A stretch of DNA of 64,000 nucleotides, taken from assembly GCF_003265345.1 (NCBI RefSeq), contig NZ_QFWW01000007.1:19998-83997 (forward strand), read 5' to 3'. The stretch comes from Lentzea terrae (GTDB taxonomy: Bacteria; Actinomycetota; Actinomycetes; Mycobacteriales; Pseudonocardiaceae). Shown here piece after piece: positions 18,431 through 28,650 of the stretch; position 1 is the stretch's first letter; each line of letters starts with the position of its first letter. The position numbers and the translations under genes are program-made. The notes beneath the pieces were generated by a model. It saw nothing but the letters and a program-made list of their open reading frames with translations, searched no databases and was not told where the DNA came from.

Positions 18431-19918
18431 GTGGTCGCCCTTGATCGCCTCGTGGACGTGCTCGGCAGCCTGGGCACGCATCTGGCGTGCGCGCCGCGGG
18501 GGCGCGACGCCGAACTACGTGGGGTTGCCCTGCATGATCCGGCGGAAAACACACCGGCGGCCGCGGGGGACGTCCTTCTCGGGCTCGGTACGCCGTCGGT
18601 CGCTGCCGCTGTGCGACTTGTTTCCTCGACAGCCGCCTCGGCGGTGGTGCTGCACGGCAAACCGCCCCTCGACGAACGGGTCGTCGCCGCTGCGAAGAAG
18701 TCCGGTGCGGCCGTGTTGCTCGTGGATCCGTCGGTGCCGTGGAGCCAGCTCGCGAACGTGACGCAGACGTTGGTCAACGGCGGCACGCGGACCGGTGACC
18801 TGTTCGGCCTGGCCGACGTGATCGCGGGCGTGGTCGGCGGGCCGGTGACGATCGAGGACCAGCAGTCGCGCGTGCTGGCCTATTCGTATCGGCAGGAAGA
18901 CGTCGACCCGGTGCGGGTGCAGACGATCCTCGGCCGTCGCGTGCCGGAGGAGGCTCGGCGCGCGCTCGACGACTTCGGGGTGTTCAGCCACCTGGCGTCG
19001 TCCGACGAGCCGATCTTCGTGCCCAAGCTGACCCCGCAACTCGGAAATCGGCTCGTTGCGGCCGTGCGGGCGGGCCGGGAGCTGCTGGGGTCCGTGTGGG
19101 TCGAGGTGACGGGTCCGGTCGATGCGGCGAGGTCGGCCGCGTTGGTCGACGGCGCGCGCACGGCTGCGTTGCACCTGCTGCGATCGCGGGCGTCGACCGA
19201 TCTGGAACGGCAGGCCGAGGCCGATCTGGTGATCCGGCTGCTCGAACATCCGGAGTCCGCCGACGTCGCGCGGCTCGGGTTGCCGTCGGCCGACCTGCGG
19301 GTGATCGCGGTGCAGGCGCACGCGGGCGAGGGCGAGCACGGGGCGGCGGTGCTCGCGTTCCAACGGGCGACGGCGGGCTTCGGCTGGTCGCGGCCTGGGC
19401 GGAGCGCGCTGTTCGGCAACGTCCTCTACACCGTGATCCCCGCGGCCGACGACGCCGTCGAGTGGGTGCGTTCGCTCGTTCGGGAGCTACCCGCCGAAGC
19501 CACGGTGCTGGCCGGGATCGGTGGGCCGGCGGAGGCGACGCAGTTGCCGACGTCGAGGCAGGAAGCCGACGAATGCCTCGCGCTTTCCACCGGTGCACCG
19601 GTTGTGTACGACGACGCGTGGGCTCAAGTGCTGCTGCACCGGCTCGCCGCCGTCGCCGAAGCTGGACGCCTCCCGACGCGTGGGCCGATATCCAATATAT
19701 TGCGCTACGACGCTGAATACGGGACGCAGTATGCGACGACGTTGAAAGCGTGGCTGGCGGCACAGGGCGACGTGCGGGCGGCGGCGCGGGAGCTCAACGT
19801 GCACCCGAACACGTTGCGATACCGGATGCAGAAGATGGCGGAAGTGACGCCACTCCCCCTCGACGACCCCGAACAGCGGCTCGCGATGGCCATCGCCCTC
19901 CAGATCACGCGCCAATGA
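18431..19918 (+). CDS. PucR family transcriptional regulator
   Basis: 495 residues. The N-terminal half contains the PucR-like effector region (RGVALHDPAENTPAAAGDVL near 30-48), followed by a GGDEF-like central fold. The C-terminal HTH_30 is VRAAARELNVHPNTLRYRMQKM, with the flanking LKAWLAAQGD. Such regulators control purine, amino acid or aldehyde catabolism; the target is not evident because the downstream gene is a methyltransferase 10 bases away. Near the C-terminus NIL is spelled AAT-ATA-TTG, rare codons here, creating an ATATAT word. GTG 18431 start. Confidence 0.82.
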   Translation: MVALDRLVDVLGSLGTHLACAPRGRDAELRGVALHDPAENTPAAAGDVLLGLGTPSVAAAVRLVSSTAASAVVLHGKPPLDERVVAAAKKSGAAVLLVDPSVPWSQLANVTQTLVNGGTRTGDLFGLADVIAGVVGGPVTIEDQQSRVLAYSYRQEDVDPVRVQTILGRRVPEEARRALDDFGVFSHLASSDEPIFVPKLTPQLGNRLVAAVRAGRELLGSVWVEVTGPVDAARSAALVDGARTAALHLLRSRASTDLERQAEADLVIRLLEHPESADVARLGLPSADLRVIAVQAHAGEGEHGAAVLAFQRATAGFGWSRPGRSALFGNVLYTVIPAADDAVEWVRSLVRELPAEATVLAGIGGPAEATQLPTSRQEADECLALSTGAPVVYDDAWAQVLLHRLAAVAEAGRLPTRGPISNILRYDAEYGTQYATTLKAWLAAQGDVRAAARELNVHPNTLRYRMQKMAEVTPLPLDDPEQRLAMAIALQITRQ

Positions 19919-19928
19919 CAGCGCCGAC

Positions 19929-21410
19929 ATGTGGGGCGTGAAAGCATGTCGACCCGTGCACCCCGAACTCTCTGGTGATCTCTGCGCCCGGCTGCGCGAG
20001 GCCTTTCTGAACGCCGGCTACACCGCGGACGGCGTCGTCGACGCCCTCGGCCCGCAGGCCCACGCCGCACTCGGCCGCGGCGAGCCGGAGCCCGCCCGCC
20101 GCGCCAGCAAGGACGCCGGGACGCTCGGCACGTTGATCCGCCTGTTCCTGCTGGGTGACCAGGAGCCGGAGCAGGAAGTCCGCAAGGCGCTCGACGGGGT
20201 CGACCTCGACGACGCCGTCAAGAACGAGATCCTGACCAAAGACTTCAGGGCCGGCCTCGACGTCCGTCCGTACGAGGACAACTGGTGGGTCATCGCCGAC
20301 CTCGACTCCGACCTGCGCGGCGGAGCGGTCCCCGAGGACCACGTGCTCGGCGTCGGCCACGCGTCCATCAGCCTCGCCCGCGCCACCAAGCGCACCCCGG
20401 TCGGCACGCTGCTCGACCTCGGCACCGGCTGCGGCGTCCAGGCACTGCACGCCAGCACGCACGCCGAGCGCATCACCGCCACCGACCTGTCCGAGCGCGC
20501 GTTGAGGCTCGCGCAGGGGACGTTCCGAATCAACGGCCTCGATGTCGAGACGTTGCAGGGCGAGTGGTTCGGGCCGGTCCGCAACCGGCGGTTCGACCAG
20601 GTTGTGTGCAATCCACCGTTCGTCGTCGGCCCACCGCGCGTGGATTTCGTGTACCGCGACTCCGGCCTCGCGGGCGACGACGCGTCGGCGCTGGTCATCA
20701 GGCAGCTGCCGGCGTTCCTCAACGAGGGCGGCGTCGGCCAGCTGCTCGCGTCCTGGGTGCACCGCAAGGGCGAGGACTGGGAGGAGCGCGTCACGAGCTG
20801 GCTCCCCCGCGGCGGGGTCGACGCGTGGTTCGTGCAGCGCGACATCGCCGAGCCCGCGCTGTACGTGGGCACGTGGCTGAAGGACGCAGGCGTCGACCCG
20901 CGCAGTCCCGAGGGCCGGCAGAAGGCCGCGGCGTGGCTGGACTGGTTCGAGGAGAACCAGGTCCAGGGCGTGGGCTTCGGATACGTGACGCTGCGGCGCA
21001 CCGACGAGATGCACTCCCAGGTCGTGTGTGAAGACCTGCGCCACGCCTACGACGACCCGCTGGGCCCGGAGGCGGCGCGGTGGCTCGACAACGTCGCGTG
21101 GCTGCGCGCGAATCCCGACCTGCTGAGCCGGCGGTTCCGGGTCGCGGACACCGTGCTGCTCGAGGAGGTCTCCGAGCCGAGCGAGGACGGCTGGCGCAAG
21201 GTCGTCGCCCGCCTGCACCGCACCGACGGGCCCGGCTGGCAGCACGAGGTCGACGAGGCCACCGCGAAGCTCGTGGCCGGCTGCACGGGTGCGCTGCCGT
21301 TGGAGGACCTGCTCTCACTGCTCGAGTTCGCTTACGGAGAAATCGATGCAGAAGCCGCGTTGCCGATCGTGCGTGATCTCATCCGGCACGGAATGTTGAT
21401 TCCCGCGTGA
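19929..21410 (+). CDS. Two-domain methyltransferase (N-terminal DUF7059-like, NPPF motif)
   Basis: 493 residues. An N-terminal helical domain (about 1-130) precedes a class I SAM fold: motif I LLDLGTGCGVQALHAS (about 160), the acidic residue in TATDLSERAL, and VVCNPPFVVG (about 222), the (N/D)PP(F/Y) motif of enzymes that methylate N or amide groups in nucleic acids or proteins. A C-terminal domain (about 350-493) is family-specific. Substrate is unknown; HemK/RlmG-like roles are plausible. The start is uncertain: ATG 19929, GTG 19938 and GTG 19956 are all in frame. It overlaps dtd by GTGA. Confidence 0.78.
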   Translation: MWGVKACRPVHPELSGDLCARLREAFLNAGYTADGVVDALGPQAHAALGRGEPEPARRASKDAGTLGTLIRLFLLGDQEPEQEVRKALDGVDLDDAVKNEILTKDFRAGLDVRPYEDNWWVIADLDSDLRGGAVPEDHVLGVGHASISLARATKRTPVGTLLDLGTGCGVQALHASTHAERITATDLSERALRLAQGTFRINGLDVETLQGEWFGPVRNRRFDQVVCNPPFVVGPPRVDFVYRDSGLAGDDASALVIRQLPAFLNEGGVGQLLASWVHRKGEDWEERVTSWLPRGGVDAWFVQRDIAEPALYVGTWLKDAGVDPRSPEGRQKAAAWLDWFEENQVQGVGFGYVTLRRTDEMHSQVVCEDLRHAYDDPLGPEAARWLDNVAWLRANPDLLSRRFRVADTVLLEEVSEPSEDGWRKVVARLHRTDGPGWQHEVDEATAKLVAGCTGALPLEDLLSLLEFAYGEIDAEAALPIVRDLIRHGMLIPA

Positions 21411-21832
21411 AAGCTGTTGTGGCGCGCGTCACAGAGGCGAGCGTGGAAGTCGAAGGGAAGATCGTCGGCGCGATCGACGAACCCGGATTGCTGGTGCTGC
21501 TCGGCGTCCATCACGACGACACGGCCGAGCACGCCCGCAAAATGGCGCAGAAGCTGTACGGCCTGCGCATCCTCGACGACGAGCAGTCGTGCGAGTCGAC
21601 CGGCGCTCCGTTGCTGGTCGTCAGCCAGTTCACGCTCTACGGAGACACGCGCAAAGGCCGCCGTCCGTCCTGGACGGCGGCCGCGCGGCCCGAGCACGCG
21701 GAACCGTTGGTGAACGCCGTCGTGCAGGAACTCCGCCAAAAGGGCGCGCGGGTCGAAACGGGACGATTCAGGGCCGAGATGAAGGTACGGAGCGTGAACG
21801 ACGGTCCGTTCACCGTGCTCGTCGAGGTCTGA
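21407..21832 (+). CDS. dtd: D-aminoacyl-tRNA deacylase
   Basis: 141 residues, normal family length. The active-site motifs SQFTLYGD (about 78-85) and NDGPFTV with the Gly-cisPro pair (about 133-139) are intact. The enzyme hydrolyses D-amino acids, and glycine mischarged on tRNA-Ala, from tRNA, protecting translation. The GTG start overlaps the preceding methyltransferase stop, so the two are translationally coupled. Confidence 0.95.
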   Translation: MKAVVARVTEASVEVEGKIVGAIDEPGLLVLLGVHHDDTAEHARKMAQKLYGLRILDDEQSCESTGAPLLVVSQFTLYGDTRKGRRPSWTAAARPEHAEPLVNAVVQELRQKGARVETGRFRAEMKVRSVNDGPFTVLVEV

Positions 21833-21910
21833 CTAAACGGTTCTCAGCCAATCCTCAGATTACTCGCGCAACGCGTGTGACAGCGGCGACGTCTTCAAGG
21901 CAGGAAGTCG

Positions 21911-21936
21911 GGAACGAATTCGGAATCGCCTTCGTT
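21911..21936 (+). promoter_or_regulatory. ECF-type promoter of sigB
   Basis: GGAAC (21911-21915), a 17-base spacer, and CGTT (21933-21936) match the -35/-10 pattern of SigE/SigH-class extracytoplasmic sigma factors. The element is about 148 bases before the sigB start. In mycobacteria sigB is transcribed from this kind of promoter, so sigB is probably induced by envelope or oxidative stress here too. Confidence 0.65.
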
Positions 21937-22083
21937 ACCCAGGTATCAGCCAGCTAGCGATGGGATCCCGAGCGGGCCCGCCGCAACACCGGCAACCAGG
22001 GCGCAGCGCCGCGCCGCCTTGACCGCCACGCGCCACTGTCCTGACCGACAGCGGCGTCGCCCGCAGCAGGGGGAGGGAGATCC

Positions 22084-23073
22084 ATGACCGTCACGAGGAT
22101 CTCCGACCGTGAAGTCGGAGAGAACACGCCCGCCGTCGTCGAGCACGAACTCGACGCCCAGGGACCCGCAGCCGACCTCGTTCGAGTCTACCTGAACGGA
22201 ATCGGCAAGACCGCGCTGCTCACCGCCGAGGAGGAGGTGGAGCTCGCCAAGCGCATCGAGGCCGGTGTGTTCGCGCAGCACGTCCTCGAGACGGCCAAGC
22301 GCCTCACGCCGACGCGCCGCGACGAAATGGGGGAGCTCGTCCGCGACGGTCGCCGTGCCAAGGACCACCTGCTCAAGGCCAACCTGCGCCTCGTCGTGTC
22401 GCTGGCCAAGCGCTACACGGGCCGTGGCATGCCGCTGCTGGACCTGATCCAGGAGGGCAACCTGGGTCTCATCCGCGCGGTCGAGAAGTTCGACTACACC
22501 AAGGGCTTCAAGTTCTCGACCTACGCGACGTGGTGGATCCGCCAGGCCATCACCCGCGGCATGGCCGACCAGGGCCGCACCATCCGCCTCCCCGTCCACC
22601 TCGTCGAGCAGGTGAACAAGCTCGCGCGGATCAAGCGCGACCTGCACCAGACGCTCGGCCGCGAGGCGACGAACGAGGAGCTCGCGAAGGAGTCGGGCCT
22701 GTCCGTCGACAAGGTCGCCGACCTGCTCGACCACGCGCGTGACCCGGTATCGCTCGACATGCCGGTCGGCACGGAGGAGGACGCTCCCCTCGGCGACTTC
22801 ATCGAGGACTCGGACGCGACCGACGCCGAGAGCGCCGTCATCTCCGGCCTGCTGCAGGACGATCTGCGCCGTGTGCTGGCGACCCTCGAACCGCGCGAGC
22901 AGGCCGTGATCCGGCTGCGCTACGGCCTCGAGGACGGTCAGCCCCGCACGCTGGACCAGATCGGCAAGCGGTTCGGGTTGTCGCGGGAGCGGGTGCGGCA
23001 GATCGAGCGCGAGGTCATGTCGAAGCTGCGCCAGGGCGAACGCGCCGCGAAGCTGCGCGCGTACGCCTCGTAG
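22084..23073 (+). CDS. sigB: RNA polymerase sigma factor SigB
   Basis: 329 residues. It has regions 1.2 ([16 protein letters not shown]), 2 ([32 protein letters not shown]), 3 and 4 ([20 protein letters not shown]) and is highly similar to SigA but lacks the long disordered N-terminus. This is the SigA-like group 2 factor that supports stationary-phase and stress transcription. GGGGGAGGGAGATCC gives a strong ribosome site. The ECF-type promoter upstream and the hairpin downstream define a single-gene unit. Confidence 0.94.
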   Translation: MTVTRISDREVGENTPAVVEHELDAQGPAADLVRVYLNGIGKTALLTAEEEVELAKRIEAGVFAQHVLETAKRLTPTRRDEMGELVRDGRRAKDHLLKANLRLVVSLAKRYTGRGMPLLDLIQEGNLGLIRAVEKFDYTKGFKFSTYATWWIRQAITRGMADQGRTIRLPVHLVEQVNKLARIKRDLHQTLGREATNEELAKESGLSVDKVADLLDHARDPVSLDMPVGTEEDAPLGDFIEDSDATDAESAVISGLLQDDLRRVLATLEPREQAVIRLRYGLEDGQPRTLDQIGKRFGLSRERVRQIEREVMSKLRQGERAAKLRAYAS

Positions 23074-23186
23074 TCACGGTCAGGTTTCACCTGACCGGCA
23101 GTATTGACTTGTGACTCAACTCACGGCACGGTCGGGCGTTACCAGAGCCACGCGACGCCCGACGTGAGAAGGGTTTCGCACACGAA

Positions 23187-23223
23187 GGAAGGTCGCGGCA
23201 GCCGGGGGCTGCCGCGGCCTTCC
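23187..23223 (+). terminator. Terminator of sigB
   Basis: GGAAGGTCGCGGCAGCC and GGCTGCCGCGGCCTTCC pair over 17 positions with one wobble and a 3-base loop. No T-tract follows, but the stem is very stable. It lies about 110 bases after the sigB stop. Confidence 0.8.
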
Positions 23224-23334
23224 GTGCGTTCCGGGTGTGTTTGAGCACGGTGGTCGGGGATCACATCAATACGTCCCTTTGATGGCGGTACGGTTTTCTG
23301 ATCCGAACTGCACACCGTTGGAGCTGTGTACGCC

Positions 23335-24990
<1,656 letters not shown>

Positions 24991-25012
24991 TCTTCAGGCG
25001 CTGGTCACCATG

Positions 25013-25117
25013 ACAGCCGGGCCGCTGATATATCGCATATCGGTCGGCCCGGCTGTCGTGCTTCCAGCCCCTTGCAACGAGTCTTTTGCGGACGAAGTCC
25101 AAAGAGTCATTGCTAAG
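25013..25117. repeat. Composite interspersed repeat, copy R3, with GC hairpin
   Basis: ACAGCCGGGCCG and CGGCCCGGCTGT (25013-25024, 25045-25056) make a perfect 12-bp stem whose 20-base loop carries GATATATCGCATATCG. A core of the inverted type follows at about 25072-25117 (TCTTTTGCGGACGAAGTCC, then AAAGAGTCATTGC). That core also folds on itself around GGAC-GAA-GTCC. The GC stem may act as the terminator of the fumarase gene. Confidence 0.85.
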
Positions 25118-25205
25118 CGGCAGGTGGAATGGCTTGGTGGATTACACAACGTTGGCGAGCGGCTAGCAGTACGCTTGTCCTGTATTCGGGATGAGCGGGG
25201 GCGCG

Positions 25206-25559
25206 ATGATTCATCACGTGCAGGTGGCGTGTCCTGCGGGCGCGGAGGACGAGCAGCGGGCGTTCTACACCGGGGTGCTCGGATGGGCCGAGCTGCCGAA
25301 GCCGCCGTAGCTGGCGGCCCGTGGCGGGTGCTGGTTCCAGGTGCCGGGTGGTGGCGAGGTGCACGTCGGCGTTGAAGACGACTTCCGGCCCGCGCGCAAG
25401 GCGCATCCGGCGTTCGTCGTCGACGTCGAGCAGGTCGCCAAGGCGGTCGAGGCAGCGGGCCATCCCGTGGCGTGGGCCGATCCGGCCGAGATCCCCGGCC
25501 GGCTCCGCTTCCACACGTTCGACGCTGTCGGCAACCGCATCGAGTTCCTAGCGGGCTAG
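25206..25559 (+). pseudogene. VOC (glyoxalase-like) family gene broken by one in-frame TAG
   Basis: The reading frame from ATG 25206 encodes a 117-residue glyoxalase/bleomycin-resistance-fold protein: MIHHVQVACPAGAEDEQRAF, FYTGVLGW, then ELPKPP, a TAG at 25308-25310, then LAARGGCWFQVPGG...HPAFVVDVEQ and AVGNRIEFLAG. The frame is unbroken apart from that codon. Homologues usually have Glu at this place (PPxLAARGGxWF), so one G-to-T change (GAG to TAG) explains it. Either the gene is dead, or the stop is read through, or it is a sequencing error. It overlaps the convergent hydrolase by 12 bases. Confidence 0.82.
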
Positions 25560-26345
25560 GAGCCAGTCGAGGGCCGACTCGGCATGATCCAAAACTGATA
25601 TGTGACCGTCGCCTGGCGTCAGGCGGAGTTCCGCATTGGGGATGCGGGACGCGAGCCACAGGCTGTGCGCGGGCGGGGTGATGCCGTCGCGGTCGCCGTG
25701 CAGCAGGAGGGTCGGCGCGGTGATGGAGGCCGGGTCGAAGCCCCACGGCCGGACGTAGGCGAGGTCGTCGTCGATCAGCGGGCCGGGGCCGTTCGCCAGC
25801 GCGGGCTCGACGACTTGGCCGAACCACGACCAAGGACCTCGCAACGTGGCGAGGTCGGCCTCCGAGAACTCCATGTCGTACTCGACGCCGGACGCCTCGT
25901 GCTGCTCCTTCGCCGCACGGCCGGCGGCGGCCGCACGCAACGACGCCTCGGCCGAGGCGACCATGCCGGCGAACCAGTCGAGGCCGTCTGCGTCGAACGG
26001 CGCGAGTGGCGCACTAGCGACAGAGGCGGTCACCCGGTCCGGCAACAGGGCGGCGCACGCGAGGGCGTGTGGTGCGCCGCCTGAGTGGCCGAAGACCGCG
26101 AACTGCGTGAGGCCCAGCGCGTCGGCGATATGCGATATATCGGTCGCCGCCGACCCCACCGACCGGTCCGGCATCGGGGTCGAGCCGCCGTAGCCGGGAC
26201 GGTCGTAGGAGATCCAGCGGACGCCTGAACGGAACAGCGGTTCCGGCGGCAGCCCCAGATTGGGTGTGCCGTGGTGCCAGAACACCGGGATACCGTCGCC
26301 CACGTCGTATACACGCAGTACGCGATCTCCCAGATTAAGATCCAT
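25548..26345 (-). CDS. Alpha/beta hydrolase
   Basis: 265 residues. It has the oxyanion HG motif (FWHHGTPNLG, about 22-31), nucleophile elbow VFGHSGGAPHALA (Ser about 89), acid Asp in LLHGDRDGITP and His in GDGHISVL near the C-terminus, a complete catalytic triad. Substrate cannot be inferred. DISHIADAL is spelled with GAT-ATA-TCG-CAT-ATC, giving a GATATATCGCATATCG word inside the gene. The ATG is preceded by CTGATAT rather than a clear ribosome site, so it could be leaderless. Confidence 0.82.
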   Translation of the reverse strand: MDLNLGDRVLRVYDVGDGIPVFWHHGTPNLGLPPEPLFRSGVRWISYDRPGYGGSTPMPDRSVGSAATDISHIADALGLTQFAVFGHSGGAPHALACAALLPDRVTASVASAPLAPFDADGLDWFAGMVASAEASLRAAAAGRAAKEQHEASGVEYDMEFSEADLATLRGPWSWFGQVVEPALANGPGPLIDDDLAYVRPWGFDPASITAPTLLLHGDRDGITPPAHSLWLASRIPNAELRLTPGDGHISVLDHAESALDWLLAR

Positions 26346-26363
26346 ATATCAGTTTCCCACCGC

Positions 26364-26897
26364 TCAGCCGGTTTCCTCGCGGGATTCGAGAACCAGGCGG
26401 CGGGTGCCCAGCGGAGCGTCCAGGCGCACGGTCAGCGGCACCTGGCGGATCTCCTGGGTGCACACCGTGCCTGGAGGCTGCTTGGTGATCGTGACCAAGG
26501 TGATCTGGACGAGAGCGGCGGACTGAGCGGACACCTCGGCGCGCGCTTCCTTGCAGCCGCCGCCCACACCGAAGACCTCGACGTCCCGGCCGTCGCCGAA
26601 GACGTAGGCCTCGTCGCGGTAGGTGTCTGACAACGATGTCGTGTCGACCTTGTCGGGCGGTATCGGCGTGACGTTGGGCGGCACGACCGGCTTCTCCTCC
26701 GAGATCGAGACCGGGGGCTGCACCGGGGCACTCGTGGGGTTCGACCCGGAAAAACCGGTGGAACCGGGCGTGGACGTGCCCGAAGTCGGCGCGCCGCTGG
26801 ACGAGCCGGAAGACGATCCGGGCGTGCCGGACGAGCAGCCGGCCAGCACCCCGGAGAGCGCACCGGCGAGAGCAACGGCAGCGACGACGTTTCTCAT
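26364..26897 (-). CDS. Secreted lipoprotein of unknown function (paralogue 1)
   Basis: 177 residues from ATG 26897. The signal peptide ends SGVLAGCSSG (lipobox Cys about 21), followed by a long Ser/Gly/Pro/Thr linker to about residue 70. The globular part contains GDGRDVEVFGVGGGCKEARA, a second Cys in GTVCTQEIRQ and ends PLGTRRLVLESREETG. The two cysteines probably form a disulfide. It is a tandem paralogue of the next minus-strand gene. Role unknown. GAGGAT stands 7 bases before the chosen ATG. Confidence 0.72.
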   Translation of the reverse strand: MRNVVAAVALAGALSGVLAGCSSGTPGSSSGSSSGAPTSGTSTPGSTGFSGSNPTSAPVQPPVSISEEKPVVPPNVTPIPPDKVDTTSLSDTYRDEAYVFGDGRDVEVFGVGGGCKEARAEVSAQSAALVQITLVTITKQPPGTVCTQEIRQVPLTVRLDAPLGTRRLVLESREETG

Positions 26898-26998
26898 GCG
26901 CACCATCCTCGCAAACCAGGCCAAGGGGCCAGGTGAAGAACGTAGGAGATGCCCGGCCGGCGGGGCAGAAGCCGACCGGGCACCGTTGGGGAGGGGGT

Positions 26999-27469
26999 CT
27001 ACTTCTGTTCCTGCCGTGACGTCAGCACCACCGTGCGCTCACCAAGGGGCTCGGAAAGCTGCACCGTGAGCGGAGGGAAGCGGATGTCCATCGTGCACAT
27101 CTGCTTGGTCAGCGGTGTCGTCTCGACGAGCTCGATCTTCACCGCCGAAGCGGACTGCTCCAGCACGGACGCGCTGGCCTTCCCGCATCCGCCTTCCTGG
27201 GCGAGCACGCCGACGGTCCGGCCGTCACCCTGTGTCCACACGGTGCGCGGATAGTCCGGTGTCAGAGCGTTCGTGTCCAGCTTCGTCACCGGCTTGCCGT
27301 CCGGCGGTACTTCTCCGGGTGCGATGCCCGGAGGCACTTCCGAGGAGGAGGTGGCGGTCGGCAACGTCGGACCGCCACCTGCCCCAGTGCCTGCATGTTG
27401 CGCACTGCCGCAAGCGGAAACCACCAGCAGCAGGACGCCAGTGCCAACTACGGTTCCAATGTGCCTCAT
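26999..27469 (-). CDS. Secreted lipoprotein of unknown function (paralogue 2)
   Basis: 156 residues. The lipobox is LLLVVSACGSA (Cys about 20), then a Gly/Pro-rich linker. The C-terminal half aligns with the neighbouring lipoprotein: GDGRTVGVLAQEGGCGKASA, KQMCTMDIRFPPLTVQL and PLGERTVVLTSRQEQK, keeping both cysteines and the final strand. The two genes are about 100 bases apart in the same direction, a recent tandem duplication. Surface-anchored protein, function unknown. Confidence 0.75.
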   Translation of the reverse strand: MRHIGTVVGTGVLLLVVSACGSAQHAGTGAGGGPTLPTATSSSEVPPGIAPGEVPPDGKPVTKLDTNALTPDYPRTVWTQGDGRTVGVLAQEGGCGKASASVLEQSASAVKIELVETTPLTKQMCTMDIRFPPLTVQLSEPLGERTVVLTSRQEQK

Positions 27470-27522
27470 GGTCAGAGGACGGAACCGCGCTCACAACGGG
27501 TTGCAGGGAGTTCGCTTCACAG

Positions 27523-28650
27523 TTACCGGCTAACGGCCGTTACAGCCTCTCGCAGTGCTTCCAGGCGAGCCGCGGACGCCAGCCCACCGTGGTAGAGGTG
27601 GAACTCCTCCACCCCCGCGTCCAGATAAGCCAGCCACTCCTTCGACAGAGCGGCGCCATCGGCGGGTTTCGGCGGCAGCCCCAGCACGTACGCGGCGATC
27701 CGCGTGTCCGGAGCAACGGCGCGCAACGCCTCGATACCCGGTACCGCGACCTCGGGACCGGGCCAGCACATCGTCGTCAGCACGTCGACGTCCGCGTCCA
27801 GACCACCGGCAACGGTCGCGAACGGCCCTGTGCCCCAAGGATCCGCCGTCACGTGCATGCCCACCCGAACCGACGGCGCCGCGGCCCGGATCTCGGAAAC
27901 CAGCCGCGACCGCAACGACCGCACAACTCCGGTGCGCACCGAACGAACATCATCCGCGAGCGCACCCAACGCTTCCTCAACGCTGGATGCGCCGCGATCG
28001 ACCCCGGCCCGGACCGCTGCACGCAGGGCATCCGAGTCGGCGTACAGAGCGGTGCACGAAGAGCAGAAGCACAGCGACAACAGCTTCTGCTGCACCGGGT
28101 TCCAGTCCGTGCCGTCGGTCTTCTCGTGGTGGCCGCCGTGGAAGAACCCGAGCGGCCCGCAGGCCTCCAGGATGATCCCGTCCGGCGCGCCGAGCTCCAG
28201 CACCTCCGACACCAGCACCGACGTGTACTCGACGACGTCGGGCTGCGCGGTGCACAACGCGTACGGGTAGCGATCCCCGAACGCGTTCACCACCGTCACA
28301 TCCGGGTGCAGGTCACCCAGCCGGGAGTTGTGTGTCAACACGGTCCACGCGTACACCGGCAAACCAGCCGCACGAACCAAAGCCGCCGCAGCACCGAACG
28401 AATCCGAACCGTCCATCCAGGACGGTTCCGCAGGCACGAGCCGGCCGTAGTTCGCCGCACGCACCGGCAAGTAAAAGGCCGCGTGCCGCGCGTCGACCAG
28501 CCGATGCGACGGGTGCAACGGGGTCGCCGCCCGCACCGTGTGGTACGACGCGGCGAGCGCGATCGCGTCCACCCCGAGACCCTGGTACCGCGCAACGGCG
28601 TCAGGGTCCCCGATCAGGTCCCACGGATAGGCGTGGACAACCGACTTCAC
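27523..28650 (-). CDS. Unrecognised, probably barrel-fold protein of the uronate operon
   Basis: 375 residues. I do not recognise a named family. The sequence begins MKSVVHAYPWDLIGDPDAVA and has alternating beta/alpha character suggestive of a TIM barrel, with RYQGLGVDAIALAASYHT, PVYAWTVLTHNSRLGD, LGAPDGIILEACGPLGFF and MHVTADPWG. Conserved-looking polar residues (His, Asp, Glu) at strand ends and CFCSSCTALY, a possible metal-binding cysteine group, suggest an enzyme. GTG 28650 overlaps the glucarate dehydratase stop, so it belongs to the aldarate pathway. A glycoside hydrolase-like or isomerase role is possible; this is inference. Confidence 0.65.
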   Translation of the reverse strand: MKSVVHAYPWDLIGDPDAVARYQGLGVDAIALAASYHTVRAATPLHPSHRLVDARHAAFYLPVRAANYGRLVPAEPSWMDGSDSFGAAAALVRAAGLPVYAWTVLTHNSRLGDLHPDVTVVNAFGDRYPYALCTAQPDVVEYTSVLVSEVLELGAPDGIILEACGPLGFFHGGHHEKTDGTDWNPVQQKLLSLCFCSSCTALYADSDALRAAVRAGVDRGASSVEEALGALADDVRSVRTGVVRSLRSRLVSEIRAAAPSVRVGMHVTADPWGTGPFATVAGGLDADVDVLTTMCWPGPEVAVPGIEALRAVAPDTRIAAYVLGLPPKPADGAALSKEWLAYLDAGVEEFHLYHGGLASAARLEALREAVTAVSR

